Origin: CADEDH01 sp965263455
GTDB taxonomy: Bacteria > Actinomycetota > Acidimicrobiia > Acidimicrobiales > SZUA-35
Reading direction: 5' to 3'
Length of the DNA stretch: 64,000 nucleotides
Assembly (NCBI GenBank): GCA_965263455.1
Contig: CBDHHN010000004.1
Span: 2,356,001 to 2,420,000 of the forward strand
The position numbers and the translations under genes are program-made. Below the pieces are notes generated by a model that had not been told where the DNA came from, did no database searches, and worked only from the letters and a program-made list of their open reading frames with translations. Positions within the stretch are counted from its first letter, which is position 1, and each line of letters opens with the position of its first letter. Of the stretch, positions 7,926-16,072 are shown piece by piece.

Positions 7926-9173
7926 CTAGGGTCGCCCGGCCCGGGCCGGTTCGACGGCGACGGCCGAGAACCAGCCGACGGCCACCATCATGGTGACGGC
8001 GATGGCGGCCATGCCCGCCTGGTTGGTGATGAGGTCGGCCAGGAGGCCGGCGGCCACCGGTGCCACCACCAACCCCAGGTCACCCACCGTCCGATACACC
8101 CCCATGGCCAGGCCCCGCAGCGGGGCCGGGGTTATGTCGGCCACGAAGGCGGCCGGAGCCGGGCCCGTGATCGACGATCCCACCGCGGCCAGGGCCGAGC
8201 CCGCGATGAACAGGGTGACGCCGTCGGCCGCCGCCGTCACGAACACGCCGGCCGCCGTGACCAGTCCGGGCCCGATGATCACCGGTCGGCGCCCGAACCG
8301 GTCGGCCGCCCACCCGGCCGGCGTGATCAGCACCAGGCCCGCGATCCCGGTAACCGCCAGCAGCACCCCCAACTCGGTGGTGGTGAAGCCGAACCGCTCC
8401 ACCGCGGCCAGGGGGAACAGCGTCTGGCGATAACCCGACCGCACGGCGAACACGGCGAAGGTCACCGCCCCCACGGCCAGGAACTGGCGCGACAGCACCC
8501 GGCGAACCCCGTCCAGGCCGGTCCCGGTCGGAGCCTGGGACCCCGCAGCCCGCGGCGCCTCGGTGCCGCCCCCGGCGCCGGTCGTCGCGGGCCGGGTCCC
8601 GTCATCGGGCAGGGGCCCGGCGTCGGCGTCGGAGGGCGTCGACGGGACCCCGGTCAGGTGACGGGCCGTCTCGGGTAGCCGGAAGAAGGCATAGACGGCG
8701 GTGAGGGTCGCCCCCGCCCCCACGACCAGAAACGGGGCCCGCAGGCTGATGGTGTCGGCCAGGAGCCCCCCGATGGCCGGGCCCATCGTCACCCCGAGGA
8801 GGAGGGCGGCCTGGTTGGTGGCCACGTAGCGGGCCCGCTGGTCGTCGGCGGCGATGTCGATCAGGTAGATCTGGGCGCCGGTCATGTACAGGGCCGACCC
8901 GGCCCCGGCCACCACCCGCCAGGCCAACAGGACCCCGATCGACGGGGCCAGGCCCGAGCCCACCATCCCCACCGCGGTCACCAGAGGGCCGCCCACCAGC
9001 AGGAACCTCCGACCGGCCCGGTCGGCCCACCAGCCGGCCGGGATGTTCAGGACCAGGCGGGCCAGCCCGAAGGCGGTCAGCGTCAGACCGACGACGGCCG
9101 TCGACACCCCGAAGGTGCGGGCGTACAGGGGGAGGATGGGGCTGACGACACCCTGGCCCGCCATGACCAGCAC
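7926..9173 (-). CDS. Major facilitator superfamily transporter
   Basis: At least 415 residues with about twelve hydrophobic segments. The MFS loop 2-3 signature is present ('NIPAGWWADRAGRRFLLVG') and is echoed at the start of the second half ('TPAGWAADRFGRRPVIIGP'). Family members are inner-membrane drug or metabolite exporters/importers; the substrate is unknown. The first start codon of a usual type is the GTG at 9173, which cuts into the first helix. The open frame continues upstream as 'GRLRGDERLLVICGSTVLV' and reaches a CTG at 9263 that overlaps the RraA-like gene's TGA as CTGA, so the true start may be there. It lies downstream of the RraA-like gene on the same strand and probably shares its transcript. 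Confidence 0.85.
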   Translation of the reverse strand: MLVMAGQGVVSPILPLYARTFGVSTAVVGLTLTAFGLARLVLNIPAGWWADRAGRRFLLVGGPLVTAVGMVGSGLAPSIGVLLAWRVVAGAGSALYMTGAQIYLIDIAADDQRARYVATNQAALLLGVTMGPAIGGLLADTISLRAPFLVVGAGATLTAVYAFFRLPETARHLTGVPSTPSDADAGPLPDDGTRPATTGAGGGTEAPRAAGSQAPTGTGLDGVRRVLSRQFLAVGAVTFAVFAVRSGYRQTLFPLAAVERFGFTTTELGVLLAVTGIAGLVLITPAGWAADRFGRRPVIIGPGLVTAAGVFVTAAADGVTLFIAGSALAAVGSSITGPAPAAFVADITPAPLRGLAMGVYRTVGDLGLVVAPVAAGLLADLITNQAGMAAIAVTMMVAVGWFSAVAVEPARAGRP

Positions 9174-9259
9174 GGTGGAGCCGCAGATGACCAGGAGCCG
9201 CTCGTCGCCCCGGAGCCGGCCCAGGGCTTGGGACAGGACACCCCCGGGCGCCTTGGTGG

Positions 9260-9958
9260 TCAGTGGCCCGACCCGCCGCCGAGCAGTTCCCGCAGGACGG
9301 TGGCCGAGAACCCGGGGGTTCGGCTGGCCTCGATGATCCGCGCCTCGGCCTCGGCGATCCGGGCCGCCGCCTCCGGCACCCGGTGGGCCACCTCGATCGG
9401 GACCACCACCGCCCCGTGGCGGTCGGCGTGGATCAGCTCACCCGGCCGGACCGACATCCCGTGCACGGTGACGGCCACCCCGTGGTCGATGATCCGGACC
9501 CAGGCGTGGGACGGGTTGGCCATACCGGCCAGCATCCGGAACCCGGGGGCGGCGTCATCGAGGTCGCGGATCGAACCGTTGGTGACGACGCCCTCCGAGC
9601 CGAGACCCTGATGGATGCTCGTGTTGACCTCGCCCCACCACGCCCCGTAGCCGGGAACGGCGTCCAGGTCCTGGATCACGGTCACCGTCGGCCCCGGCCC
9701 CTCACCCACGTGCTCGTAGTAGGCGAGTCGGGCCTCGGTGTCACCGGCGGCGTCGCGCTCCGACGGCTGCATCGACCGGATGGTTGCGGTCCGGGCGAAG
9801 CCCACCATGGGCTCCAGCTCGGGCCGAGGGCAGAAGAAGGGCTCGACGGTGTACCCCTGGCCCCGCCGCTCGGGTGCCACCACCTCCAGGGCGTTGCACA
9901 CCGTGGGGGTGTCCAGCCGCCGGAGGGCGTCGAGATCGGCGTCGGTCAGCTCGGTCAT
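9260..9958 (-). CDS. RraA-like / HMG-aldolase family protein
   Basis: About 232 residues. The fold of RraA and 4-hydroxy-4-methyl-2-oxoglutarate aldolase is suggested by the N-terminal 'LRRLDTPTVCNALEVV', the central 'GEVNTSIHQGLGSEGVVTNG', the 'GSIRDLDD' motif (equivalent to G-x-x-R-D, which binds substrate and metal in the aldolases) and 'RPGELIHADRHGAVVVP'. Such proteins either cleave pyruvate-derived aldols in aromatic breakdown or act as RNase E regulators; with the GSIRD motif kept, an aldolase/decarboxylase is more likely. It is the first gene of a minus-strand pair with an MFS transporter, which might import the substrate. No aromatic-degradation gene lies next to it, so the pathway is unknown. 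Confidence 0.8.
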   Translation of the reverse strand: MTELTDADLDALRRLDTPTVCNALEVVAPERRGQGYTVEPFFCPRPELEPMVGFARTATIRSMQPSERDAAGDTEARLAYYEHVGEGPGPTVTVIQDLDAVPGYGAWWGEVNTSIHQGLGSEGVVTNGSIRDLDDAAPGFRMLAGMANPSHAWVRIIDHGVAVTVHGMSVRPGELIHADRHGAVVVPIEVAHRVPEAAARIAEAEARIIEASRTPGFSATVLRELLGGGSGH

Positions 9959-10031
9959 CGGGCCAGTTCACCGGCCCGTCGGCCATCCGGCAACTCGACC
10001 CGACGACTCGGGGCCGGTTCGGGCGACGGGC

Positions 10032-12110
10032 CTAGCTGTAGCCGTTGACCAGTTCCCGCAGGTGGGTCGCCATGCGGGCCACGTCCTCGGCCGCGGTCCG
10101 GGCGCCGGCGCTGGCACTGCTGGTGGAGCCGGCCACCTGGACCACCTCCTCGACCGAACGGGAGATGTCGACCGTGCCCCGGGCTGCGGCGTCGACGGCG
10201 TGGCCGATGCCGGCGGTGGTGGCCTTCTGCTGGTTCACGGCGGCGGCGATCGAGGTCGAGATCTCGTTGATCCGGTTGATCGTGTCGCCGATCTGCTCGT
10301 TGGCGGCCACCGCCCCCGACGTGTCGGCCTGGATCGTCTCGATCCGACGGGAGATCTCCTCGGTCGCCTGGCTGGTCTGGTTGGCCAGCTCCTTGACCTC
10401 GTTGGCCACCACGGCGAAGCCCTTGCCCGCCTCGCCCGCCCGGGCCGCCTCGATGGTGGCGTTCAGGGCCAGCAGGTTGGTCTGCTCGGCGATGGAGTTG
10501 ATGACCTTGATGACGGTGCCGATCTCCTCCGACGAATCGTCCAGCTTGGCGATCGAAGCCGACGTCCGGCGGGCCACCTCGACGGCCTGGTCGGCCACCT
10601 TGGAGGCCTGGTCGGCGTTGTGGGCCACCTCGGCGATCGAGTTGTTGACCTCGTCGATGGCGGTGGAGGCGTGACCCACACTGGCCGATACCTCGTGGCC
10701 GGTATCGGAGGCCTGGAGGGCCCGGGTGCTGGTCAGCTCGGCCGACTGGCCGACCGACGTCGACGACGCGCTGAGCTGTTCGGCCGCGCTGGCCAGCTGG
10801 GCCGAGGAGACGCCGAGTTCGTCCACCGTGTGCCGGAGCGAGGCGGTCATGGTCTGGAACGACACGCCGAGCTGGCCCGGGATCCGGCCCTCCAGCGAAC
10901 GGTCGGAGATCTGCTTGTTGGCGATGCGCTCGGCCTGGGCCCCGACGGCCTGGAGGGTGTGGATCATCTGGTTGAACGAGCGACCGACCCGGCCGATCTC
11001 GTCGCCGAGGTGGACGGCGATGGGCGCCACCGTCAGATCGCCGGTGGCGATCTGGTCGGCCTTGTGGGCCAGGACCCGGAGACGGGCCACGATGAGTTGG
11101 GCCACGATCACGCTGAGGAGGACGCTGAGCGCCAGGCTGGCGGCGGCCAGACCCAGGGCCACCAGCGCCGCCTGGGAGGCATCGGCGGCCAGGTCATCGG
11201 CTGCGGCCCGGATGCCGTCGGCCTGGAAGTCCTCCACGTCCTTGAGCAGGTTGATCCGCTGGGTGATGGTGTCGAACCAGGCCTCGGGCCGGACCCCGAA
11301 GCCGGTGAAGTCCTCGGCCGTGGTGTCGGTCTCCAGGGCGACGGCCTCGAGCGCCGCCACCTCGGCCACCACCGGATCGGCCTGCTGGGTCTGGTAGAAG
11401 GCCAGGACCTCGGGGTTGGCCGTGTCCTCCAGGAGGGCCAGGTAGGCGTTCTGGGTGGCGATGAGCGACACCACGGTGGCGAACTGGCCCGGGGCGAAGG
11501 CGTTGTTGGTGAACACCGCCGACAGCTGGGCCCGCTCGATCCCGGTCCGCTCCTTGGCGTTGAGGAACGTCACGTAGGCCAGCACGTCGTTGCGGAGCTG
11601 GGCGTCGCTGGTGGCGGTGGCGGTGGCGGCCACGGCGTCGAGCAGCTTGCCGTTCATGGCGGTGTACCAGCCGATCAGCTCGCCCGCCGGTGCCTCCAGA
11701 CCCAGAGCCTCGGTGCGCCGGGCGTCGACCTGCCCCAGATCGTCGAGGGCGGGGCTGAGCTGGTTGAGCACCGAGGCCGGGAGCGCAGCCCGGTGCTCGT
11801 CGACGTAGGCCACCAGGGCCGTACGGGGCCCGTCCGTGGTGACATGCTGATCGGGCAACTCGGTCACGAACCGGGTGCCGCCCGAGCTCACGAACAGGGC
11901 GGTGGCACCCCGCTCCTTCTGCGTCTCGTGGAGCAGGTCGCCGATCCGGACGCTGAGTTCGACCAGAACCTGCAGCTCCTCGGCCTCGGTCGCCCGCCGC
12001 TGCTCATCGAGCGCGGTCGAGCCTGCGAAGAAGCTCATCCCGACCAGGGGAACGAGGATCAACACGCCGAGGGCGAGCTTCAGCGGCAACCTGGACGCAA
12101 GGGACAGCAT
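10032..12110 (-). CDS. Methyl-accepting chemotaxis protein with NIT-type sensor domain
   Basis: About 692 residues. An N-terminal helix ('LALGVLILVPLVGMSFFAG') and a second one near residue 325 ('ALVALGLAAASLALSVLLSV') bracket an extracytoplasmic helical domain. That domain resembles the nitrate/nitrite-sensing (NIT) fold, with 'LLHETQKERGATALFVSS' near its start. A HAMP domain follows, then a long coiled-coil signalling domain whose hairpin tip reads 'IAEQTNLLALNATIEAARAG', the kinase-contact motif of MCPs. The start at 12110 places the first membrane helix at residue 10. No cheA or cheW gene is in the window. It lies downstream of hisS but is probably transcribed on its own. Confidence 0.88.
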   Translation of the reverse strand: MLSLASRLPLKLALGVLILVPLVGMSFFAGSTALDEQRRATEAEELQVLVELSVRIGDLLHETQKERGATALFVSSGGTRFVTELPDQHVTTDGPRTALVAYVDEHRAALPASVLNQLSPALDDLGQVDARRTEALGLEAPAGELIGWYTAMNGKLLDAVAATATATSDAQLRNDVLAYVTFLNAKERTGIERAQLSAVFTNNAFAPGQFATVVSLIATQNAYLALLEDTANPEVLAFYQTQQADPVVAEVAALEAVALETDTTAEDFTGFGVRPEAWFDTITQRINLLKDVEDFQADGIRAAADDLAADASQAALVALGLAAASLALSVLLSVIVAQLIVARLRVLAHKADQIATGDLTVAPIAVHLGDEIGRVGRSFNQMIHTLQAVGAQAERIANKQISDRSLEGRIPGQLGVSFQTMTASLRHTVDELGVSSAQLASAAEQLSASSTSVGQSAELTSTRALQASDTGHEVSASVGHASTAIDEVNNSIAEVAHNADQASKVADQAVEVARRTSASIAKLDDSSEEIGTVIKVINSIAEQTNLLALNATIEAARAGEAGKGFAVVANEVKELANQTSQATEEISRRIETIQADTSGAVAANEQIGDTINRINEISTSIAAAVNQQKATTAGIGHAVDAAARGTVDISRSVEEVVQVAGSTSSASAGARTAAEDVARMATHLRELVNGYS

Positions 12111-12217
12111 GGGCAGACTGTCGGCCCCGAGGGGAGCCACTTGAGCGAGCCGGGCCCATCGGGCCACCGGGTCTCGTCCACCCGATCGGTTGTCGGCTGC
12201 CCGTCGTGGTGGGGCGC

Positions 12218-13726
12218 TCAGGGGAGCAGGGCCGCCACCGTCGCCACCAGGTCGCCCCGGGCGACGGTCTCCTGGACGTCGGCGGCGTCGAGCCAGTCCT
12301 GACGTTCGGCGATGTTCTTCGATACCTCCTTGCCGTAGGCCAGGTTCTTCACCACGACCGTCCCCGCCTCGAACTCGTCGCTGCCGGCGATCACGGCGGC
12401 CGGCGAATGGCGACGGTCGGCGTACTTGAGCTGGTTGCCGATGTTCTTGTTGCCCAGGTACAGCTCGGCCGGGATGCCGGCGGCCCGCAGCTCGCCCACC
12501 ATGGCCTGGTAGTCGACGAGGTGATCGCCGTCCATGACCGTGACCACCACGGGACCGCCCAGGGCCGATCGGTCGAGATGCTCCCGGGCCCGCAGGGCGG
12601 TGAGGAGCCGGTCGACGCCGATCGAGCCACCGCAGGCCGGGACCTCCTGGCCCGTGAACCGTTTGACCAGGTCGTCGTAGCGGCCACCGGAGGCCACGGT
12701 CCCGAAGCTCGGGGCCTCGTTGCCCTCGGCGTCGGGGCCGAAGGTCAGCTCGGCCTCGAACACCGGGCCGGTGTAGTAGTCGAGGCCACGCACCACCGAG
12801 GTGTCGATCACGACCCGGTCGTCGCCGATGTCCATGGCCCCCAGCAGGGCGTCGATGGTGGCCAGTTCGGTGACACCGGTCCGACCCTCGGGCTCCTCGC
12901 CCACCAGCGCCTCCAGTCGCTCCAGGACCTGGGCCCGCGTCCCCTCGCCCACGGTCACGAAGCCGAGGATGCGGTCGATCTGGTCGTCGGCCAGGCCGAC
13001 CCCGGCGGTGAAGTCGCCGCTCTCGTCCTCCCGACCGGGGCCGAGCAGGAGGCGGACCCCGTCGGGGCCGAGGCGGTCGAGCTTGTCCATCGACCGGAGA
13101 ACGTGGGCCCGGCGGGCCTCGGCCACCGCCGCCGTCTCGGCGTCGTCGTCGGGGCCGGGGGCCGGGATGCCGGCCATGGTCAGCACCGCGTTGAGGACGT
13201 TGCGGTCGTTGAGCCGGATCACGTAGTCGCCCCGGTCGATGCCCAGCGCCTCCAGGGCCTGGGCGAACACGGCGCACACCTCGGCGTCGACCGCCATCGA
13301 CCGACTGCCCACGGTGTCGAAGTCGCACTGGTAGAACTGGCGGAACCGGCCCGGGCCCGGCTTCTCCTGCCGGAACACCGGTCCCACGGCGTAGCGGCGG
13401 TAGGGCAGGGTCAGGTCGTTGCGGTTCTGGGCCACGAACCGGGCCAGGGGGGCGGTGAGGTCGTAGCGCAGGGCCATCCACTGCTCGTCGTCGTCCCGGA
13501 GGGCGAACACACCCTCACCGGGCCGGTCCTTGTCGGGTAGGTGCTTGCCCAGGGCGTCGAGGTATTCGAGCAGCGGCGTCTCCAGCGGCTGGAAGCCGAA
13601 GGTCCGGTACACGGGCAGGATGGTGTCGATCATGGCCTGCCGTTCCAGGAGATCCTGACCGGCGGCATCGACGAAGCCGCGGGGAAGGCGGGCCTTGGGA
13701 CGCTTGGGCTTCGACTTCTTGCTCAC
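12218..13726 (-). CDS. hisS: Histidyl-tRNA synthetase, divergent (alpha-proteobacterial-like) type
   Basis: About 502 residues. Class II aminoacyl-tRNA synthetase motifs are clear: motif 1 around 'ETPLLEYLDALGKHLPD', motif 2 'GPVFRQEKPGPGRFRQFYQC', the histidyl-specific 'VRGLDYYTGPVFEAEL', and motif 3 'ACGGSIGVDRLL', followed by an anticodon-binding domain. It is longer than the common bacterial enzyme (about 420 residues). Its motif 2 loop 'EKPGPGRFRQF', the 'DFDTVG' that follows and the basic N-terminus resemble, from memory, the divergent HisRS of Caulobacter-type alpha-proteobacteria and the eukaryotic forms. That clade charges a tRNA-His without G-1, and the tRNA-His gene 106 bases upstream has just those features. 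The GTG at 13726 is preceded by CAGACT six bases away, suggesting a leaderless message. Confidence 0.93.
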   Translation of the reverse strand: MSKKSKPKRPKARLPRGFVDAAGQDLLERQAMIDTILPVYRTFGFQPLETPLLEYLDALGKHLPDKDRPGEGVFALRDDDEQWMALRYDLTAPLARFVAQNRNDLTLPYRRYAVGPVFRQEKPGPGRFRQFYQCDFDTVGSRSMAVDAEVCAVFAQALEALGIDRGDYVIRLNDRNVLNAVLTMAGIPAPGPDDDAETAAVAEARRAHVLRSMDKLDRLGPDGVRLLLGPGREDESGDFTAGVGLADDQIDRILGFVTVGEGTRAQVLERLEALVGEEPEGRTGVTELATIDALLGAMDIGDDRVVIDTSVVRGLDYYTGPVFEAELTFGPDAEGNEAPSFGTVASGGRYDDLVKRFTGQEVPACGGSIGVDRLLTALRAREHLDRSALGGPVVVTVMDGDHLVDYQAMVGELRAAGIPAELYLGNKNIGNQLKYADRRHSPAAVIAGSDEFEAGTVVVKNLAYGKEVSKNIAERQDWLDAADVQETVARGDLVATVAALLP

Positions 13727-13787
13727 GGCCCCAGTCTGCCCGGCCCGGGGCCGGTTGCCCGGCGGTTTCCCTCGGAGGCCGGACGCG

Positions 13788-13819
13788 CCGGGGCCCGGAG
13801 CACTGGCCCCGGGCCCCGG
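13788..13819 (-). terminator. GC-rich hairpin behind tRNA-His
   Basis: Two perfect 11-base arms (13788-13798 and 13809-13819, CCGGGGCCCGG and its complement) enclose a 10-base loop. The hairpin begins 13 bases after the mature 3' end of tRNA-His in the direction of transcription. No U-run follows, as is common in high-GC actinobacteria. It could also separate the tRNA transcript from hisS. Confidence 0.6.
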
Positions 13820-13832
13820 ACGGGATCACGTG

Positions 13833-13906
13833 TACTGCCGATGGGACTTGAACCCATGACCCCCAGATCCACAATCTGGTGCTCTAGCCGACTGAGCTAC
13901 GGCAGC
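13833..13906 (-). tRNA. tRNA-His (anticodon GTG), lacking G-1, with A73 and U72
   Basis: A full cloverleaf reads on the minus strand. The acceptor stem is GCTGCCG with CGGCAGT, the D stem GCTC/GAGC, the anticodon stem CCAGA/TCTGG around the loop TTGTGGA (anticodon GTG), and the T arm ATGGG-TTCAAGT-CCCAT. The first acceptor pair is G1-U72, the discriminator is A73, and CCA is not encoded. The base before G1 is T, so the usual encoded G-1 paired to C73 is absent. Absence of G-1 with A73 and U72 is the known exception of a group of alpha-proteobacteria such as Caulobacter. The gene lies between hisE and hisS on the same strand. Confidence 0.95.
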
Positions 13907-13962
13907 ATGGCGAACCTTGACTGTACTCCAGCCCCTCGGGGCCTCAAACGCCGTTTCCGCCC

Positions 13963-14238
13963 TCAGAGGTGGCGGTACACGTCGTCGAGATCCAGGCCCC
14001 GGCTGAGCATGGTCACCTGGAGCCAGTAGAGGAGCTGGGAGATCTCCTCGGCCAGTTCGTCGTCGCTGCCGTACTCGGCCGCCAGCCACACCTCTCCCGC
14101 CTCCTCCAGCACCTTCTTGCCGATGGTGTGGATCCCGGCGTCGATGGCGGCGACCGTCGACGATCCCTCGGGCCGCTCCCGGACCCGTTCCCGGAGCACG
14201 GTGAACAGCTGATCGAACGTGGTCGGCTCGGGTGCCAT
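13963..14238 (-). CDS. hisE: Phosphoribosyl-ATP pyrophosphatase
   Basis: About 91 residues, the usual size of a stand-alone HisE. The MazG-like motifs are visible: 'GIHTIGKKVLEEAGEVWLAA' (E-E-x-x-E metal-binding helix) and 'DELAEEISQLLYWLQVTML' (second helix with E and the usual D/Q positions). The enzyme hydrolyses phosphoribosyl-ATP to phosphoribosyl-AMP and pyrophosphate, the second step of histidine biosynthesis, in the cytosol. A CATCCT element lies six bases before the ATG and there is no ribosome binding site, so the message may be leaderless. No other his biosynthetic gene is in the window; hisE is instead followed by tRNA-His and hisS. Confidence 0.92.
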   Translation of the reverse strand: MAPEPTTFDQLFTVLRERVRERPEGSSTVAAIDAGIHTIGKKVLEEAGEVWLAAEYGSDDELAEEISQLLYWLQVTMLSRGLDLDDVYRHL

Positions 14239-14365
14239 GGGCCAAGGATGTCAGCTGAGGACCGGTTCTCCACGGCCGGTGTCCCGGTCATCCGGTCGGG
14301 TCACCCGCCGGTCCGGTCCCGCCGCTCGACCGGGTCCTCGCTCTCCACCCATTCGCCGTTGTTGG

Positions 14366-14473
14366 CATCGAGCCCGTGCCGCCCCGACCCGGAGCCGGCC
14401 GATCGTCGGGACCGGCCCCCGGTGCTGACCGCATCCCCGTCGCCGGAGCGACGGAGGCGGCACGGGCTCGATG
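14366..14473. repeat. Perfect 18-bp inverted repeat around a 72-base spacer
   Basis: CATCGAGCCCGTGCCGCC at 14366-14383 is exactly complementary to 14456-14473. The spacer is 72 bases and shows no convincing coding frame. The element lies in the gap between hisE and a small membrane protein gene (14239-14504), where I see nothing else. It could be a long-loop hairpin, a regulatory RNA or the remnant of a small mobile element; there is no evident target-site duplication. Confidence 0.8.
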
Positions 14474-14504
14474 GTGCTGCCGCCGGGGTTCGTGGTCGAT
14501 CACC

Positions 14505-14795
14505 TCACCGGTGTCGGCCGGAGGCAGGGGCCCGATCGGACCACCGGTCGTCGAAGTCCCGGTGGTGGGGGAACCGGGCCCGGGGGCCCTCCCGATGGGC
14601 GGCCACCATGGCGCTGATCACGGCGGCCAGCGGCACAGCGGCGGCCAGGGCGATCGCCCCGACCCCGCTGGCCACGGCACCCATCCCTCGGGCGACGAGC
14701 AGCGAGCCACCGATGAGTGCCGTGCCGAAGCCCAGCAGGTACAGCAGCCCCTCCGCCGCCGTCATGCGGCGCGTTGAAGAAAGCGACTGGTTCAC
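14505..14795 (-). CDS. Small membrane protein of unknown function
   Basis: About 96 residues with two hydrophobic stretches ('GLLYLLGFGTALIGGSLLVA' and 'GVGAIALAAAVPLAAVISAM'), a short basic N-terminus and a charged, Arg/His-rich tail. The GTG start at 14795 has a strong ribosome binding site, AAGGAGG, eight bases upstream, which supports it as a real gene. I do not recognise the family. It may be a two-helix membrane protein with a cytoplasmic tail. Confidence 0.65.
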   Translation of the reverse strand: MNQSLSSTRRMTAAEGLLYLLGFGTALIGGSLLVARGMGAVASGVGAIALAAAVPLAAVISAMVAAHREGPRARFPHHRDFDDRWSDRAPASGRHR

Positions 14796-15166
14796 CGGTG
14801 TTCCCTCCTTGCTCGGTGCGTCGTCTGCCCCGGTTACGCCACCGCCACCCGCCTGCGGCCCCCTATCGCCCCGTCGTCACGGAGTTGTCATGTCAGATCT
14901 GAACGACCCGGGCGGGTGGTTCAGGCGACGAATCGGTCGGCTCGCGCCCAACGGGGCCGCGGGGAGTAGGTGTGCCGGCAACCGTTGGCTGTAGAACCTT
15001 GCCCATCGTTCGATCGGCGGACTGGTGACGCGCGAACATCGCCCGATTCCCGCGGTGGCCCCACTGGTTCGGTTTCCGACGATCCGTGGTCACCTCACTG
15101 GTGATGCTGCAACATGAAGCGACAGCAAGTTGGTGAAGACACTCGCTCCCGAATGAGGTGCCCCCG
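14796..15166. other. Intergenic region with possible 34-codon ORF
   Basis: This 371-base gap lies between two divergent genes and should hold both promoters. A short plus-strand ORF from an ATG at 14890 to a TAG at 14994 would encode MSDLNDPGGWFRRRIGRLA and about 15 more residues; its third-position GC is only moderate and no ribosome binding site is clear, so I do not call it a gene. I see no RNA gene or convincing operator here. Confidence 0.4.
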
Positions 15167-16072
15167 ATGACGATCATGCTCGACACCGCACCCTGGGTCG
15201 TACTCGACGAGCCCCGGTCCATCCCGTTGTGGTCGCTGCCGTCGGCGTTCCCGGAATCGTCGCCCGCCGTTCCCGTCAACCCGTTCCCGCTGCCGTTCCC
15301 CCGAGCCTTCGACCTGTACCTCTCGGCCATCTACGACGCCGACACCCTGGTGGCGGGCACCGCCGCCAACCTCGATCTGTTCGGCGTACGGTCGGTCCTC
15401 GACTGCGCCGCCGGTACCGGCCTTCCCGCCATCGGCCTCCGCCGCCGGGGCTACGACGTGACCGCCACCGACGGCAGCGCCGAGATGGCGGAGCGGTTCC
15501 GGCGCAACGCCGAGGTGGCCGGGCTCCGAGGCGACGACGCCCGTTGCGAGCTGCTCGACTGGGCCGACCTCACCGCCCTCGAGCGTCGGTTCGACTACGT
15601 GATGTGCCGGGGCAACTCGCTGGTCTACGCCAACACCTGGGGCACTGGGGACGACGTGGCCGCCGGCCTGGGCGCGGTCGAGAAGTACCTCGGGGTGTTC
15701 GCCGAGGTGGTGGCCCCCGGCGGGTGGCTGCACATCGACGCCCCCCTCACCCTCGGCACGGCCGACCACCGGCATCACTACCGCGTCGCCGAGGACGGGC
15801 GGCCCGTGGCCCTGACCATCGGCGAACGGGTGACCGAGCGCGACGACAGCCGGTACTGGGAGTGCGAGATCACGGCCGACTACGGCCTGGGCGAGGTGGG
15901 GGAGAGCCGGTTCGCCATGCATTCGACCCTGCTCACCGTGGCCGGGCTGATGGACATGCTCGAACGGCTGGGCTTCGACGACGTGCGCCTCCGTCACCTG
16001 CCCGGCGAGCGAGCGACCCATCCGGCCGTCCTGGCCCGCCGTACCCCGGGTCGGCTCAGCCCCCGGCGCTGA
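15167..16072 (+). CDS. Class I SAM-dependent methyltransferase
   Basis: About 301 residues. Motif I is seen as 'SVLDCAAGTGLPAIGLRRRG' near residue 80, followed by the acidic strand end 'VTATDGSAEMAERFRRNAE'. A 'FDYVMCRGNSLVYANTWGTG' segment resembles motif IV of glycine/sarcosine N-methyltransferase-like enzymes. The Pro-rich first 45 residues are unusual. The substrate is unknown. The ATG at 15167 has GAGG eight bases upstream; an in-frame GTG at 15158 is the alternative. The 3' end overlaps the convergent gene's end by 17 bases. Confidence 0.82.
   Translation: MTIMLDTAPWVVLDEPRSIPLWSLPSAFPESSPAVPVNPFPLPFPRAFDLYLSAIYDADTLVAGTAANLDLFGVRSVLDCAAGTGLPAIGLRRRGYDVTATDGSAEMAERFRRNAEVAGLRGDDARCELLDWADLTALERRFDYVMCRGNSLVYANTWGTGDDVAAGLGAVEKYLGVFAEVVAPGGWLHIDAPLTLGTADHRHHYRVAEDGRPVALTIGERVTERDDSRYWECEITADYGLGEVGESRFAMHSTLLTVAGLMDMLERLGFDDVRLRHLPGERATHPAVLARRTPGRLSPRR

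Noticed and set aside
9738..12302. Long open plus-strand frame (about 850 codons) opposite the chemoreceptor gene
   Set aside because: It is rich in Gly, Leu, Gln, His and Arg with no fold or motif, and is the antisense shadow of GC-rich codons in the MCP and RraA-like genes, both of which have clear domain signatures.
10032..13481. Possible 1149-residue fusion of the chemoreceptor with sequence covering hisS
   Set aside because: The N-terminal third is Arg/Pro/Gly-rich shadow of hisS in another frame. The real MCP starts at 12110 with a membrane helix.
14890..14994. Small protein gene of 34 codons
   Set aside because: Only moderate GC at third positions, no ribosome binding site or -10 at the right distance. 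Left as a possibility in the intergenic entry.
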